64,000 nt of DNA from UBA3263 sp964586765 (lineage in GTDB: Bacteria; Bacteroidota; Bacteroidia; Bacteroidales; Muribaculaceae), in NCBI GenBank assembly GCA_964586765.1, contig CAZPHN010000007.1, positions 14,772 to 78,771 on the forward strand. The letters run 5' to 3'. The notes beneath the pieces were generated by a model. That model had not been told where the DNA came from and did not search any database. It saw only the letters and a list, made by a program, of their open reading frames with translations. Numbering within the stretch: position 1 is the first letter of the stretch; every line of letters begins with the position of its first letter. A program made the translations under genes and the position numbers. Of this stretch, positions 1 through 9,019 are shown piece by piece.

Positions 1-260
1 ACAAAACCGTCGATTCGCTGCATAATTGAATAGCCGGGCTCAATCATGATGGTGCAGCCACCGCTCTTGACCATGGTCTGGACCTCGGCACCCTCGGGAA
101 GTGACGTGATAAGATTGAATGACGATGGCGCGGCAGGAGCCGTGATTTCAGTCAGTGGAGCCTTTGCGCGATGGGGAGCGCGCATGGGAGCCGCATAAAC
201 AGCTGACACTGACCCGGCGAGGGTCAGTGCAGCAGCTGCGATAATATTCTTGGTGTTCAT
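1..260 (-). CDS. Secreted protein of unknown function, N-terminal part only
   Basis: Reading leftward from the ATG at 260, the frame stays open to the window edge (86 codons). It begins with a clear signal peptide (MNTKNIIAAAALTLAGS, then Ala-rich up to about residue 24). After a basic, Pro-rich stretch comes TSLPEGAEVQTM, which resembles ALPEGAVSV at about residue 37 of the next gene upstream (291-1907), so the two are probably tandem paralogues. The 30-bp gap to that gene and the shared strand suggest one transcript. I recognise no domain in the visible part, and the C-terminus lies outside the window. Confidence 0.75.
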   Translation of the reverse strand, partial: MNTKNIIAAAALTLAGSVSAVYAAPMRAPHRAKAPLTEITAPAAPSSFNLITSLPEGAEVQTMVKSGGCTIMIEPGYSIMQRIDGF

Positions 261-290
261 AGTCAATCTAATGTAACGGATATGATGGAA

Positions 291-1907
291 TTACATGACA
301 ACCTTGCGGACTTTGCCGTTGGAGCGCACAATGACCACACCCTTTGCGGAGCCATTGACCTTGCGACCACTGAGGTCGAACATCTCAACGGTACCGGCGG
401 CAGCATTGATTTCGTCGATTGCGTCATCGGGGTCGTTGGGGTCTTCCTTCTTGACCTCAACGGTCACGATTTCGCTACGGTATACGTTGTCGCCGTCAAT
501 GTAGACGCCCTGAACGCCGATGGTTTCAAAGCCTTCGGGGTGGATAACTACGCCCTGCATCTTATTAGAGAATGCAAAGCCATACTGGGGAGTAACCTCG
601 GTGTCGTCATAGCCATAGGGAATCTCATCGGTTGCGCCTGAAATGCTCGGGAATTCATCAGTGTCGAAAGTGAAAGGTTCGCCATCCAAGTAGATGCTGA
701 AGTAAAGTTTCGACGGGTCGAGCAGGTTGATGCCGCCGTAAACGTACGAGAGGCGGAACCAGAGCTCTGAAGCGTATGTGCCATCGCTCGGAGTAAACTC
801 AACGTCGGTGGGAGCGGCAACCTCGATGGGTGCGCCGTCAGGCTTACCGATTGTGAAGTTCTCGAGCCAGCCAACGTGGTGGATTTCGCCGGTGGGAGTG
901 GTGGTGAAGGAAATGTCCTGAACCTTGTTGATAATATTATGTTCGGCATCATACTTCATGGTAATGTTACCGGGAATACGCTGCAGGCTGCGCACAATGC
1001 CGTAGCCGGGCAGGTTGACGAGCTCGATGGTGACCGGAGCGGCATAAACGAGACCGCCGTATTCATCAAGACCGATAATCTGGGTTGAATCAAACACGAG
1101 GTCGTCACCTACAATCTGACCAACCATAACTGCGTCGGGAGCCTTCACGCAAAGACCGCGGATATAGGCGTTCTCGGCATTAAAACCGACTTCGACGGTA
1201 TAGCTGGCAAGTTCACTGATGTAGTTCCATGTCTCCATCTGAACGTCATCGGGGATTACGGGGGTCAGATCCTGCTGCGGAACGATTGAGGTCAGCACGT
1301 CGCCACCCTTATAGTAGTTCCACTGACCGGCATAGTAGAAACCGAGTCCGAGATAAAGGTCCTTGTTCGAGGGAAGAGCCTCGAGAGTACCGTCATCGGC
1401 AATCTTGAACTTCAGTTCCTGAGCTTCGGCGGGAGTGAAGACGCTCTCCTTGGCAACGCCGGGAGCCAAAGGCTGATAACCATCGCCAATATCATAAGTG
1501 GTTGAGAAGAGTATTGCATAGTCATCGAAATAGCCGGTGGGCGACGCAACGTCACTCTTTCGGTTGAAAGCCTGAGGGAACGAGAAAGTAACGATACCTT
1601 CCTCAACGGTGCCGACCATGTAGACGCTCTCTTCCATATATTCCATCATCGGCAGGATGTAAACCTGATTGAGAGAGAAAGCGACCTCACATGAGCGATG
1701 GGAGAATTCATCGGTAAAGATGGCAACAGAGCCGAACATATCTTCCACGGTGGAAGTGGTGCCGTTCTTGCCATAATTAACCGACACGGCACCTTCGGGT
1801 AAAGCCGTGATGGGAGCGAACTTACTCTCATCGGGTGCGGGTACTGCCGCAAACGAACTGACGGTCATTGTCAGGACCGCAACTGCTGAAGTGTAGAATT
1901 TCTTCAT
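291..1907 (-). CDS. Secreted protein with type A type IX sorting signal
   Basis: A 538-residue protein with a signal peptide (MKKFYTSAVAVLTMTVSSFAA). The last ~40 residues have the usual shape of a type A C-terminal sorting domain: a short strand with MFDLSGRKV, then GVVIVRSNGKVRKVVM. Such tails direct proteins to the type IX machinery, and a PorW-like component is coded at 23551 in this window. The body is acidic and rich in beta-prone segments, with no catalytic motif that I recognise, so surface attachment or a structural role is inferred only. It precedes a related gene in the same direction (1-260). A TATTTTTG box lies 43 nt before the start. Confidence 0.8.
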   Translation of the reverse strand: MKKFYTSAVAVLTMTVSSFAAVPAPDESKFAPITALPEGAVSVNYGKNGTTSTVEDMFGSVAIFTDEFSHRSCEVAFSLNQVYILPMMEYMEESVYMVGTVEEGIVTFSFPQAFNRKSDVASPTGYFDDYAILFSTTYDIGDGYQPLAPGVAKESVFTPAEAQELKFKIADDGTLEALPSNKDLYLGLGFYYAGQWNYYKGGDVLTSIVPQQDLTPVIPDDVQMETWNYISELASYTVEVGFNAENAYIRGLCVKAPDAVMVGQIVGDDLVFDSTQIIGLDEYGGLVYAAPVTIELVNLPGYGIVRSLQRIPGNITMKYDAEHNIINKVQDISFTTTPTGEIHHVGWLENFTIGKPDGAPIEVAAPTDVEFTPSDGTYASELWFRLSYVYGGINLLDPSKLYFSIYLDGEPFTFDTDEFPSISGATDEIPYGYDDTEVTPQYGFAFSNKMQGVVIHPEGFETIGVQGVYIDGDNVYRSEIVTVEVKKEDPNDPDDAIDEINAAAGTVEMFDLSGRKVNGSAKGVVIVRSNGKVRKVVM

Positions 1908-1950
1908 AAAAATAACACTTGGGCTTGGAGGTTTAAAATTATTTTAGCTG

Positions 1951-1958
1951 CAAAAATA
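1951..1958 (-). promoter_or_regulatory. Probable -7 box for the 291-1907 gene
   Basis: On the minus strand this reads TATTTTTG, a match to the Bacteroidetes -7 consensus TAnnTTTG, 43 nt before the ATG at 1907. I see no TTTG at the usual 17-23 nt upstream, so the promoter is only half supported. Confidence 0.4.
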
Positions 1959-2006
1959 TGAATTTATGTTAAATAACATATCATTTAGTTTACAAAAATG
2001 CCAATG

Positions 2007-2059
2007 TTTGACCTTTTTGACCAACGAATTGCTACTTTTGCTAAATTTTTGTAATTTTG
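2007..2059 (+). promoter_or_regulatory. Promoter region of the MATE exporter
   Basis: TTTG at 2007-2010 is followed after 22 nt by TACTTTTG at 2033-2040, a full match to the Bacteroidetes promoter. A second -7 box, TAATTTTG at 2052-2059, lies only 7 nt before the start codon. If used, it would give an almost leaderless message. Confidence 0.6.
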
Positions 2060-2066
2060 CGCGCTT

Positions 2067-3401
2067 ATGAAGGAACAGATAAACTTGCTTGACCGGGCGA
2101 ATCTCACCCGCAATCTGATACTTTTCGCGCTGCCAATCATGGCGAGCGGAATTGTCCAGCAATCGTTCAACGCTATTGACGTAGCCGTTGTGGGTCGTTT
2201 TGTCGGTTCGGCGGCTGTAGCCGCAGTCGGCACCAACGGTCCCGTAATCAGTCTTATTGTAAATCTGTTCATAGGTATAGCCATCGGCTCGAATGTAATT
2301 ATTGCCAATTATATCGGCATGCGCGATGACCGCGGGGTTGAGCGCGCCGTCAGTACGTCGGCACTCCTCGCGCTTCTAAGCGGGGTGCTCCTTCTATTTG
2401 TCGGGCTGATTGTAGCCGGACCGGTTATGGACGCACTCTCCACACCGGAGGATATTCATGATGACGCGGTTCTATATCTCCAGATTTTCGCGCTCGGATT
2501 TCCGGCAATGATGGTCTATAATTTCATTAGTGCCATTTTGAGAAGCATAGGTGACACCCGGCGTCCGTTTTACTGGCTCTGCGCCGGCGGAGTGCTCAAC
2601 ATAGGACTCAATCTGCTGTTTGTCATCGGACTGGGCATGGGGGTAGAAGGCGTGGCGATTGCCACTGTCGCATCTAATTATCTCAGTGCCGCCGGCGTGA
2701 CATATATATTAATGCGTGAGCGCGGTCCGTTGCGCCTTGATTTGCGCAAAATGCGTCTCCATTCCGCCGAATTGCGCAAGATTTTACGCATAGGCGTCCC
2801 TGCCGGTATTCAAGGTATGGTTTTTGCCCTCAGCAACTCGTTTATCCAGAGCGGCGTCAACTCCTTCGGGCGTGAGGCAATGGCAGGATCGGCGGCGGCA
2901 CTCAATTTTGAGCTGTACTGCTATTATGTCATATCATCGTTCGTTCAGGCGGCGACGGCGTTCATTTCCCAGAACTACGGAGCCGGTCAGCGCGATAACG
3001 TGCGCTCGGTTTTCCGCCGGTGCATGGCGTTGAGCGTAGTTTCATGCTTGATATTGAACGTTTGCTTTACTTTTTTCAGGGTTGACGCCCTCCATCTGTT
3101 TATTACAGACCCCGAAGCGGTAAAGTTCGGCGCGATAAGAATGGAATATGTACTGCTCTTTCAGTTCATAGCCTGCTCATATGAAATTGCCGGAGCGTCG
3201 ATGCGCGCCCTCGGTTACTCCATGACCCCCACGGTTATCGTAATCATAGGCACATGCCTGCTGAGGGTTTTCTGGGTAAGCGCAGGACCGTATGCGGAGT
3301 TTCGCGATTTATTGATTGTCTATCCCGTGAGCTGGGTAATTACGGGCTCATCCGTCTTGATTGCATATTTCATTATTGCAAGGAAACTAAAAATTGCGTA
3401 A
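2067..3401 (+). CDS. MATE family multidrug/Na+ antiporter
   Basis: A 444-residue polytopic membrane protein with about 12 hydrophobic segments in two similar halves, the normal size for MATE exporters. The start of the first half (LILFALPIMASGIVQQSFNA), with the following VGRFVGSAAVAAVG, and the second-half GVPAGIQGMVFALSN are typical of the family. The family exchanges Na+ or H+ for cationic drugs or metabolites across the inner membrane; the substrate cannot be read from sequence. The stop codon at 3399-3401 overlaps the -7 box of dnaG, so the two genes are adjacent but probably have separate promoters. Confidence 0.9.
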   Translation: MKEQINLLDRANLTRNLILFALPIMASGIVQQSFNAIDVAVVGRFVGSAAVAAVGTNGPVISLIVNLFIGIAIGSNVIIANYIGMRDDRGVERAVSTSALLALLSGVLLLFVGLIVAGPVMDALSTPEDIHDDAVLYLQIFALGFPAMMVYNFISAILRSIGDTRRPFYWLCAGGVLNIGLNLLFVIGLGMGVEGVAIATVASNYLSAAGVTYILMRERGPLRLDLRKMRLHSAELRKILRIGVPAGIQGMVFALSNSFIQSGVNSFGREAMAGSAAALNFELYCYYVISSFVQAATAFISQNYGAGQRDNVRSVFRRCMALSVVSCLILNVCFTFFRVDALHLFITDPEAVKFGAIRMEYVLLFQFIACSYEIAGASMRALGYSMTPTVIVIIGTCLLRVFWVSAGPYAEFRDLLIVYPVSWVITGSSVLIAYFIIARKLKIA

Positions 3402-3406
3402 ATTTG
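3399..3406 (+). promoter_or_regulatory. -7 box of dnaG, overlapping the upstream stop codon
   Basis: TAAATTTG fits TAnnTTTG, and its TAA is the stop codon of the MATE gene. Only 5 nt separate it from the dnaG ATG at 3412, so transcription would begin at or next to the start codon. A matching TTTG upstream is not clear. Confidence 0.45.
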
Positions 3407-3411
3407 CAACT

Positions 3412-5562
3412 ATGCAAAGAATAGATTCCGAAACCGTTCGCCGCATTCTCGACACTGCCGACATAGTGGAGGTGGTGGGTGATTTCGTGCAGCTGCGTCG
3501 CTCCGGAGCAAATTACATAGGTCTATGTCCGTTCCACAACGAGCGCACTCCGTCATTTTCCGTCAACAAGGCGCGCGGAATTTGCAAGTGTTTCAGTTGC
3601 GGCAAGGGAGGTTCGGCTGTCGGTTTCATCATGGAACTTGAAAAGCTGAGCTATGTGGAGGCTCTGCGCTGGCTTGCAAAAAAGTACAATATCGAGATTA
3701 AGGAACGCGAACTGACCCCGGAAGAGCTCGCAAAGGCAAGCGAACGCGAAAGTATGCTCGCGCTCAATGAATTTGCGCTTGATTTTTTTGAACATACCCT
3801 GACGGAGACTGAAGAGGGACGCAACGTAGGTCTGGCGTATTTCCGTGAACGCGGACTCAGCGACGCCTCTATTAAAAAGTTCCGTCTCGGCTTCGCGCCT
3901 GAAAAACGCGACGCGCTCTCAACCGCAGCCCTTGCCAAAGGATACAGCGGCGAAATGCTCAAGGCGACCGGACTTTGCTCCCAGAGCGAACGCGGAACAT
4001 ATTATGACCGCTTCCGCGGACGCGTCATATATCCGGTCTTTGCCCTTAGCGGAAAGGTACTTGCCTTTGGCGGACGTACATTAAAGACCTCAAAGGAGGT
4101 TGCGAAATATGTCAACTCGCCGGAAAGTATAATTTACCATAAATCAAACGAGCTTTACGGATTATATCAGGCGCGGCGCGCCATCGTTTCGGAAGACAAG
4201 TGTATCCTTGTTGAAGGTTACATGGATGTAATCTCCATGAGCCAGCGCGGGGTGGAAAACGTAGTGGCGTCAAGCGGCACGTCGCTGACTGAGGGACAGA
4301 TTGCGCTTATTCACCGCTTCACGTCTAACGTAACGGTGATTTATGATGCGGATGCCGCCGGAATCAAGGCTTCGCTGCGAGGCATAGACATGCTATTGGC
4401 TCAGGGCATGAACATCAAGGTTCTGCTCCTGCCGGAAGGTGATGACCCGGACTCGTTTGCCAAGTCACATACGCTGGAGGAAATCCGGCAGTATATGGCG
4501 GAGAATGAAACCGATTTTATCCGCTTTAAGGCGCGGATAATGCTCGGCTCAACCAACGCCGATGACCCTGTGGCGCGCGCGGGCATCATTTCCTCTATGG
4601 CAAAGACCATCTCGGTCATTCCTGACCAAGTCCTGCGCAGCGAATATATTAAGGAGTGTGCCCGCCAGCTTTCAACGTCGGAGGAGGTTGTGTCGCTTCA
4701 GGTCAATAAATACCGGAATGAGGGAATAGACCGCGAGGCAAACAAGCCGCGGACCGAAGAACAGTCCCGTCAGGTTGCCGATCCTACCCTTCAGGTGCGC
4801 ACCGCCGCGGCAAAAAGCGTCGACAAGTCGGCTTATCTGCGTCCGAGCGAGAACGAGGTGCTCCGTCTGTTGGTACGCTACGGCATGATGACCATTGCCG
4901 AAAGCTCCGATGCGGAAGGCAACACGTCAGACGTCACTGTGCTTGACTATGTGCGCTCGGAGCTCGAACCGGACGGAATAGGGTTTACCAATCCCGACTT
5001 GGAGAAGCTATATCAGGATATCGTAAAATTACAGCCGCAATGGGAAGCCGAACTGCCCGCGCTTGAAACAAAAGCGCAAGAGGCGGCGCGCGAGTATTCC
5101 GACTCGGAAATGCAGAAACTGCGCGAACAGTCGCTATCTATGTCGGAAATGACAAAAAAAGGCAACGATATTGCAGCAAAAGCTGAAACGGTTGCCGCGG
5201 AATTCAAGCAGAATGCTGCCGAGCAATACATAATGCGACTTTTGAGCGCGAGTCCGGACGATACCGTTCGTACCCTCGCCACAACGATGGTCAGCGAGAA
5301 ATATGTGCTGAGCAAAATCTACACCAAAAACAATCAGAAGGTAGAAACCGAGCGCGACCTGCTGAGCATCCGCACTCCCAAGGCTGTCTACGGGCTCAAA
5401 ATTGCCCGCCTGCAGTGGGATGAAAAAGAATTGCGCCGCTCGCTGGTAGAAAACGCCGGCAAGCCAGAAAGCGTCCAGATTCTCGCGTCACTTCAGGAAA
5501 TGAGACGCATCATTTCCGAAATCGCCAAATACCTCGGCGAGCGCATCATCCTCCCCAAATAA
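3412..5562 (+). CDS. dnaG: DNA primase
   Basis: Makes RNA primers for replication together with the DnaB helicase. The 716-residue protein has the three expected parts: an N-terminal CHC2 zinc-binding domain (CPFHNERTPSF, then CKCFSCGKGG, about residues 40-65), a TOPRIM core (ILVEGYMDV and VIYDADAAG, about residues 262-320), and a C-terminal helicase-binding region. A TTG at 3394 would add six residues, but the ATG at 3412 gives MQRIDSETVRRILD, which aligns with the usual DnaG start. A long charged linker (about residues 440-560) is less conserved. dnaG stands between the MATE gene and a palindromic repeat and shows no operon partner. Confidence 0.96.
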   Translation: MQRIDSETVRRILDTADIVEVVGDFVQLRRSGANYIGLCPFHNERTPSFSVNKARGICKCFSCGKGGSAVGFIMELEKLSYVEALRWLAKKYNIEIKERELTPEELAKASERESMLALNEFALDFFEHTLTETEEGRNVGLAYFRERGLSDASIKKFRLGFAPEKRDALSTAALAKGYSGEMLKATGLCSQSERGTYYDRFRGRVIYPVFALSGKVLAFGGRTLKTSKEVAKYVNSPESIIYHKSNELYGLYQARRAIVSEDKCILVEGYMDVISMSQRGVENVVASSGTSLTEGQIALIHRFTSNVTVIYDADAAGIKASLRGIDMLLAQGMNIKVLLLPEGDDPDSFAKSHTLEEIRQYMAENETDFIRFKARIMLGSTNADDPVARAGIISSMAKTISVIPDQVLRSEYIKECARQLSTSEEVVSLQVNKYRNEGIDREANKPRTEEQSRQVADPTLQVRTAAAKSVDKSAYLRPSENEVLRLLVRYGMMTIAESSDAEGNTSDVTVLDYVRSELEPDGIGFTNPDLEKLYQDIVKLQPQWEAELPALETKAQEAAREYSDSEMQKLREQSLSMSEMTKKGNDIAAKAETVAAEFKQNAAEQYIMRLLSASPDDTVRTLATTMVSEKYVLSKIYTKNNQKVETERDLLSIRTPKAVYGLKIARLQWDEKELRRSLVENAGKPESVQILASLQEMRRIISEIAKYLGERIILPK

Positions 5563-5563
5563 T

Positions 5564-5633
5564 GGAAAGGCGGTCTCCGAACCGCCGTTAGCCGCGTCAC
5601 ATCTGGGCGGCGCAACGGAGTGCGCCTTTCCCG
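5564..5633. repeat. Palindromic intergenic element (paired hairpins)
   Basis: Directly after dnaG come two hairpins, GGCGGT-CTCCGA-ACCGCC (5569-5586) and GGCGCA-ACGGAG-TGCGCC (5609-5626), enclosed by inverted GGAAAGGC / GCGCCTTTCC. The second hairpin recurs almost unchanged at 33266-33283 and 36193-36210, so this is a dispersed REP-like element. It may also help to end the dnaG message. Confidence 0.75.
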
Positions 5634-5681
5634 CAACATAGATTTTTTTGGGGAAGTGTGCCGACATTTGATTTTTTTTCT

Positions 5682-5689
5682 TAAATTTG
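5682..5689 (+). promoter_or_regulatory. -7 box of ilvA
   Basis: TAAATTTG, 39 nt before the ilvA ATG at 5729. The nearest TTTG upstream (5667-5670) is only 11 nt away, which is shorter than usual. Confidence 0.45.
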
Positions 5690-5728
5690 CAGTGCGATAA
5701 AATTAACCAATCTATCAAAAATATTGTT

Positions 5729-6925
5729 ATGCTTGATCTTAGTGAAGTATTCAAAGCATCGCGAGTGCTCAAGGGCGTAGCCCGTCGTACCCCGATTATG
5801 TTTGCCTCTCGCATCAATCCGGAGGCAAAAGTGCATCTGAAATGTGAGAACCTGCAAAACACCGGATCATTCAAACTTCGCGGCGCATATTACAAGATTT
5901 CTCAGCTGACCGACGAAGAAAAGTCACGCGGCGTAATTGCCTGCTCAGCCGGTAATCATGCGCAGGGCGTAGCTCTCGGTGCCTCGCGCAACGGTATTAA
6001 ATCAATCATCTGCCTCCCCGCCGGCGCACCTATCAGCAAGGTAGAAGCCACCAAGGGTTACGGCGCAGAGGTTTGTCTCGTTCCCGGCGTATATGACGAC
6101 GCATATGCCAAGGCCGTTGAACTGAAAGAAGAAAAAGGATATACATTCGTTCATCCGTTCGATGACGAGAAGGTAATTGCCGGTCAGGGCACCATCGGTC
6201 TGGAAATCATTGAGGATTTCCCCGAGGTTGAGGCTGTAATCGTCCCCATTGGCGGCGGCGGTCTGATTGCCGGCGTGGCTTTCGCCATCAAGTCGCTCCG
6301 TCCTGACGTTAAGGTTTACGGCGTACAGGCAGAAGGCGCACCCTCCATGTATAACTCAATCAAGGAAGGCAAGCGCGTTCACCTCGATACCGTAAAGACC
6401 ATTGCCGACGGTATCGCCGTTAAGGAACCGGGCGAGAATACCTTCAACCTTATCAGCCAGTATGTAGATGAAATAGTAACCGTCAGCGAGGATGAGATTG
6501 CCGCAGCAATCCTGACCCTGATGGAGCAGAAGAAACTGGTCAGCGAGGGTGCGGGCGCAGTCAGCGTCGCAGCCGCAATGTTCAACAAGGTACCCATCAA
6601 GGGTAAGAACGTTGTCTGCGTGGTTTCCGGCGGTAACATCGACGTGACAGCCCATAACCGTGCGGTTCGCCGCGGTCTGGTAAAGAGCGGCCGCGACTGC
6701 TCTCTGGTGCTTGACCTGCTCGACAAGCCGGGTCAGCTCAGCGGTGTGCTCAACATCATCGCCGAACATGGCGGCAACGTTGTCAGCGTGGTTCACGAAC
6801 GTAACGCCGAAGATACTGACGTAAACGGCTGTATGCTCCACGTTGAAATCGAAACCCGCAATCACGAACATATTGCCGAAATCAAGAAAGCACTGAAGAA
6901 CTCAGGCTTCAAGATTATCAAATGA
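5729..6925 (+). CDS. ilvA: Threonine ammonia-lyase (PLP-dependent, ACT domain)
   Basis: Converts threonine to 2-oxobutanoate and ammonia, the first step to isoleucine. The 398-residue product has the PLP-lysine motif GSFKLRGA (about residue 46), the phosphate-binding GGGGLIAG (about residue 175), and one C-terminal ACT domain (from about residue 325, DLLDKPGQLSGVL). This is the short form with one regulatory domain, so it could also be the catabolic type. The ATG at 5729 gives MLDLSEVFKASRVL; an in-frame TTG at 5687 lies inside the promoter box and is rejected. The stop overlaps the prmA start (ATGA), which suggests translational coupling. Confidence 0.93.
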   Translation: MLDLSEVFKASRVLKGVARRTPIMFASRINPEAKVHLKCENLQNTGSFKLRGAYYKISQLTDEEKSRGVIACSAGNHAQGVALGASRNGIKSIICLPAGAPISKVEATKGYGAEVCLVPGVYDDAYAKAVELKEEKGYTFVHPFDDEKVIAGQGTIGLEIIEDFPEVEAVIVPIGGGGLIAGVAFAIKSLRPDVKVYGVQAEGAPSMYNSIKEGKRVHLDTVKTIADGIAVKEPGENTFNLISQYVDEIVTVSEDEIAAAILTLMEQKKLVSEGAGAVSVAAAMFNKVPIKGKNVVCVVSGGNIDVTAHNRAVRRGLVKSGRDCSLVLDLLDKPGQLSGVLNIIAEHGGNVVSVVHERNAEDTDVNGCMLHVEIETRNHEHIAEIKKALKNSGFKIIK

Positions 6926-7770
6926 ACGACTACCGGGAACTCCGGCTTGACCTAACCCCATGCAGCGAGGACGCCACAGATATACTTGCGGCGTTTCTCG
7001 CTGATATCGGTTTTGAATCCTTCGTGCCCGACGGCGACGGACTGACAGCCTATGTCAAGACGGAACTTTATGATGAAAACGCGCTTACGGAGGCACTTGC
7101 GGCTTTTCCCTTCGACGCGAAAATAACCCGCAGGGTGGAAACCATCGAGGGCCGGGACTGGAACTCGGAGTGGGAAAAGAATTATTTCAAACCGATTGTG
7201 GTAGGTGACCGATGCGTTATCCACTCATCGTTCCATACAGATGTGCCACAGGCGGAATATGACATTGTAATTGACCCGAAGATGGCATTCGGAACGGGTC
7301 ATCACGCAACCACCTCACAGGTAATCTCCGCCCTGCTTGAAATCGATGAAACCGGTCTTACGGTAACCGACATGGGTACTGGCACGGGTATTCTGGCGAT
7401 TTTGTGCTCAATGCGCGGCGCAGCGGAGGTCAACGGAGTGGAGATAGACCCCGCAGCGTGGGAAAACGCGGTTGAAAATGTCGCGCTAAACGGTCAGGAA
7501 AACCATATCAGACTCCACCTCGGCGACGCATCCGTTCTCCCCACCCTTCCGAAAGCGGACCTTTTCATAGCCAATATAAACCGTAATATCATTACCGGCG
7601 ACCTTCACAGCTACGTAGCTGCGATGAAACCGGAAGCCACGATGATTCTGAGCGGTTTTTATGAAGCTGACATTCCGGTTATCATGGAGGTTGCCAAGCC
7701 GTTAGGACTCAGCGAAATCAGCCATACAACGCTGAAAGACTGGTGTTGTCTACGGCTGAAGCTTGCCTGA
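6922..7770 (+). CDS. prmA: Ribosomal protein L11 methyltransferase
   Basis: S-adenosylmethionine-dependent methylation of ribosomal protein L11. The 282-residue protein has the N-terminal substrate-recognition domain, then the catalytic domain with motif I DMGTGTGILAIL (about residue 150) and NINRNII (about residue 217). Length is normal for the family. The start ATG overlaps the ilvA stop as ATGA. A 45-bp T-rich spacer of repeated TTTTTCA units separates it from mazG. Confidence 0.93.
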   Translation: MNDYRELRLDLTPCSEDATDILAAFLADIGFESFVPDGDGLTAYVKTELYDENALTEALAAFPFDAKITRRVETIEGRDWNSEWEKNYFKPIVVGDRCVIHSSFHTDVPQAEYDIVIDPKMAFGTGHHATTSQVISALLEIDETGLTVTDMGTGTGILAILCSMRGAAEVNGVEIDPAAWENAVENVALNGQENHIRLHLGDASVLPTLPKADLFIANINRNIITGDLHSYVAAMKPEATMILSGFYEADIPVIMEVAKPLGLSEISHTTLKDWCCLRLKLA

Positions 7771-7815
7771 GGCTAAAAAATTATTTTTCATTTTTCACTT
7801 TTCATTTTTCACCCA

Positions 7816-8619
7816 ATGAACCATACAAGAGAAGAGAAAATCGAGGCAGTAGGCAGAGTAATCGACGTGCTTGAACGTCTGCGCAAAGATTGCCCTTGGG
7901 ACCGGGTGCAGACCAACCTATCGCTGCGCGCCAACACCATTGAAGAGGTTTATGAACTTGCCGACGCCCTCATTGCCGAGGATGACGCCAATATCCGCAA
8001 GGAACTTGGCGATGTGCTGCTCCACGTTCTCTTCTATTCAAAAATAGGCGAAGAGAAGGATGCTTTTGATATTGTAGACGTCTGTGACGCCCTGAATACA
8101 AAACTTATTTATCGCCACCCCCACGTTTTCGGTGAAGTCAAGGCTGATACCGCCGAGACCGTGATGGACAACTGGGAGGCACTAAAGCTCAAGGAAAAGG
8201 ACGGCAACAAGACCGTGCTTGCCGGAGTTCCGAAATCACTGCCGGCACTGATTAAAGCATTCCGCATACAGGAAAAGGCCGCCCACGTAGGCTTTGACTG
8301 GGAGGAACGCGAGGATGTCTGGGACAAGCTTCTTGAAGAACTCGCCGAGTTCCGTGCCGAGGCAATCTGTGGCGATAAGGATGCCATGGAAGCGGAAATG
8401 GGTGATATTTTCTTCGCGCTCGTAAACGCCGCGCGGCTTTACGACATAAATCCTGAAAATGCCCTTGAGCGCACCAACCGCAAGTTTATTTCACGCTTCA
8501 ACCACGTTGAAAAGCGCGCCAAGGAAGAGGGACTGACCCTTAAGGAGATGACCCTTGCCCAGATGGACAAATTCTGGGATGAAGCTAAAAAACAGGAGAA
8601 AGGAGACGCCGATGCGTAA
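7816..8619 (+). CDS. mazG: Nucleoside triphosphate pyrophosphohydrolase
   Basis: Hydrolyses (d)NTPs to the monophosphate and pyrophosphate, a house-cleaning enzyme. At 267 residues it matches two-domain MazG proteins: the N-terminal unit has DCPWDR and TIEEVYELADAL (about residues 24-50), and the C-terminal unit has VGFDW followed by ELLEELAEFRAE-type metal-binding acidic residues (about residues 155-190). Its last 8 nt overlap the start of the next gene, so the two are probably cotranscribed. Confidence 0.93.
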   Translation: MNHTREEKIEAVGRVIDVLERLRKDCPWDRVQTNLSLRANTIEEVYELADALIAEDDANIRKELGDVLLHVLFYSKIGEEKDAFDIVDVCDALNTKLIYRHPHVFGEVKADTAETVMDNWEALKLKEKDGNKTVLAGVPKSLPALIKAFRIQEKAAHVGFDWEEREDVWDKLLEELAEFRAEAICGDKDAMEAEMGDIFFALVNAARLYDINPENALERTNRKFISRFNHVEKRAKEEGLTLKEMTLAQMDKFWDEAKKQEKGDADA

Positions 8620-9019
8620 TACTATCTTTCTTTCCGCCCTATTGCTTCTGCTGTGTGTCGCCGTTGCCAAAGGTTCCGGTCAGGTTTTCAAAACACAGGA
8701 AAACCGACAGGAGAAACACGAAATGCGCATTGAAATAGACAGCATATGCTGCCGCGAGGACCTCAGCCGCGTTTATTGCCGTGCCATAGGACGCCCGAAC
8801 ACCTCCAACCGCATTGACGGCGTAAAGCTTAACGGTAAAATCGACGCAACGGACATTGACCCGATTTACTTCAAGCAAGCGTTCCAATGGGAGGAAGAAG
8901 GTGTGCAGCCCCTTGAAATCGATTTTCCGGCACTGAAGCGCAAGCCCTCTACTTTTTTCCTTGAATTTCAGACGCCCTACGGACTTGTTCGCGGTGCATA
9001 TTCCAAGAAAGTAAAATGA
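8612..9019 (+). CDS. Small exported protein of unknown function
   Basis: A 135-residue protein with an N-terminal signal peptide (MRNTIFLSALLLLLCVAVA). The ATG at 8612 was chosen because AGGAG lies 9 nt upstream and because it opens the hydrophobic signal; an in-frame start at 8555 would lie inside mazG. The mature part is charged, with beta-type segments (VYCRAIGRPN, TFFLEFQTPYG), perhaps a small periplasmic domain. I recognise no family. It overlaps mazG by 8 nt and topB by 4 nt (ATGA), so it is embedded in an operon. Confidence 0.75.
   Translation: MRNTIFLSALLLLLCVAVAKGSGQVFKTQENRQEKHEMRIEIDSICCREDLSRVYCRAIGRPNTSNRIDGVKLNGKIDATDIDPIYFKQAFQWEEEGVQPLEIDFPALKRKPSTFFLEFQTPYGLVRGAYSKKVK

Noticed and set aside
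5687..5728. An earlier TTG start for ilvA
   Set aside because: The TTG lies inside the TAAATTTG promoter box and adds 14 residues not found in the family.
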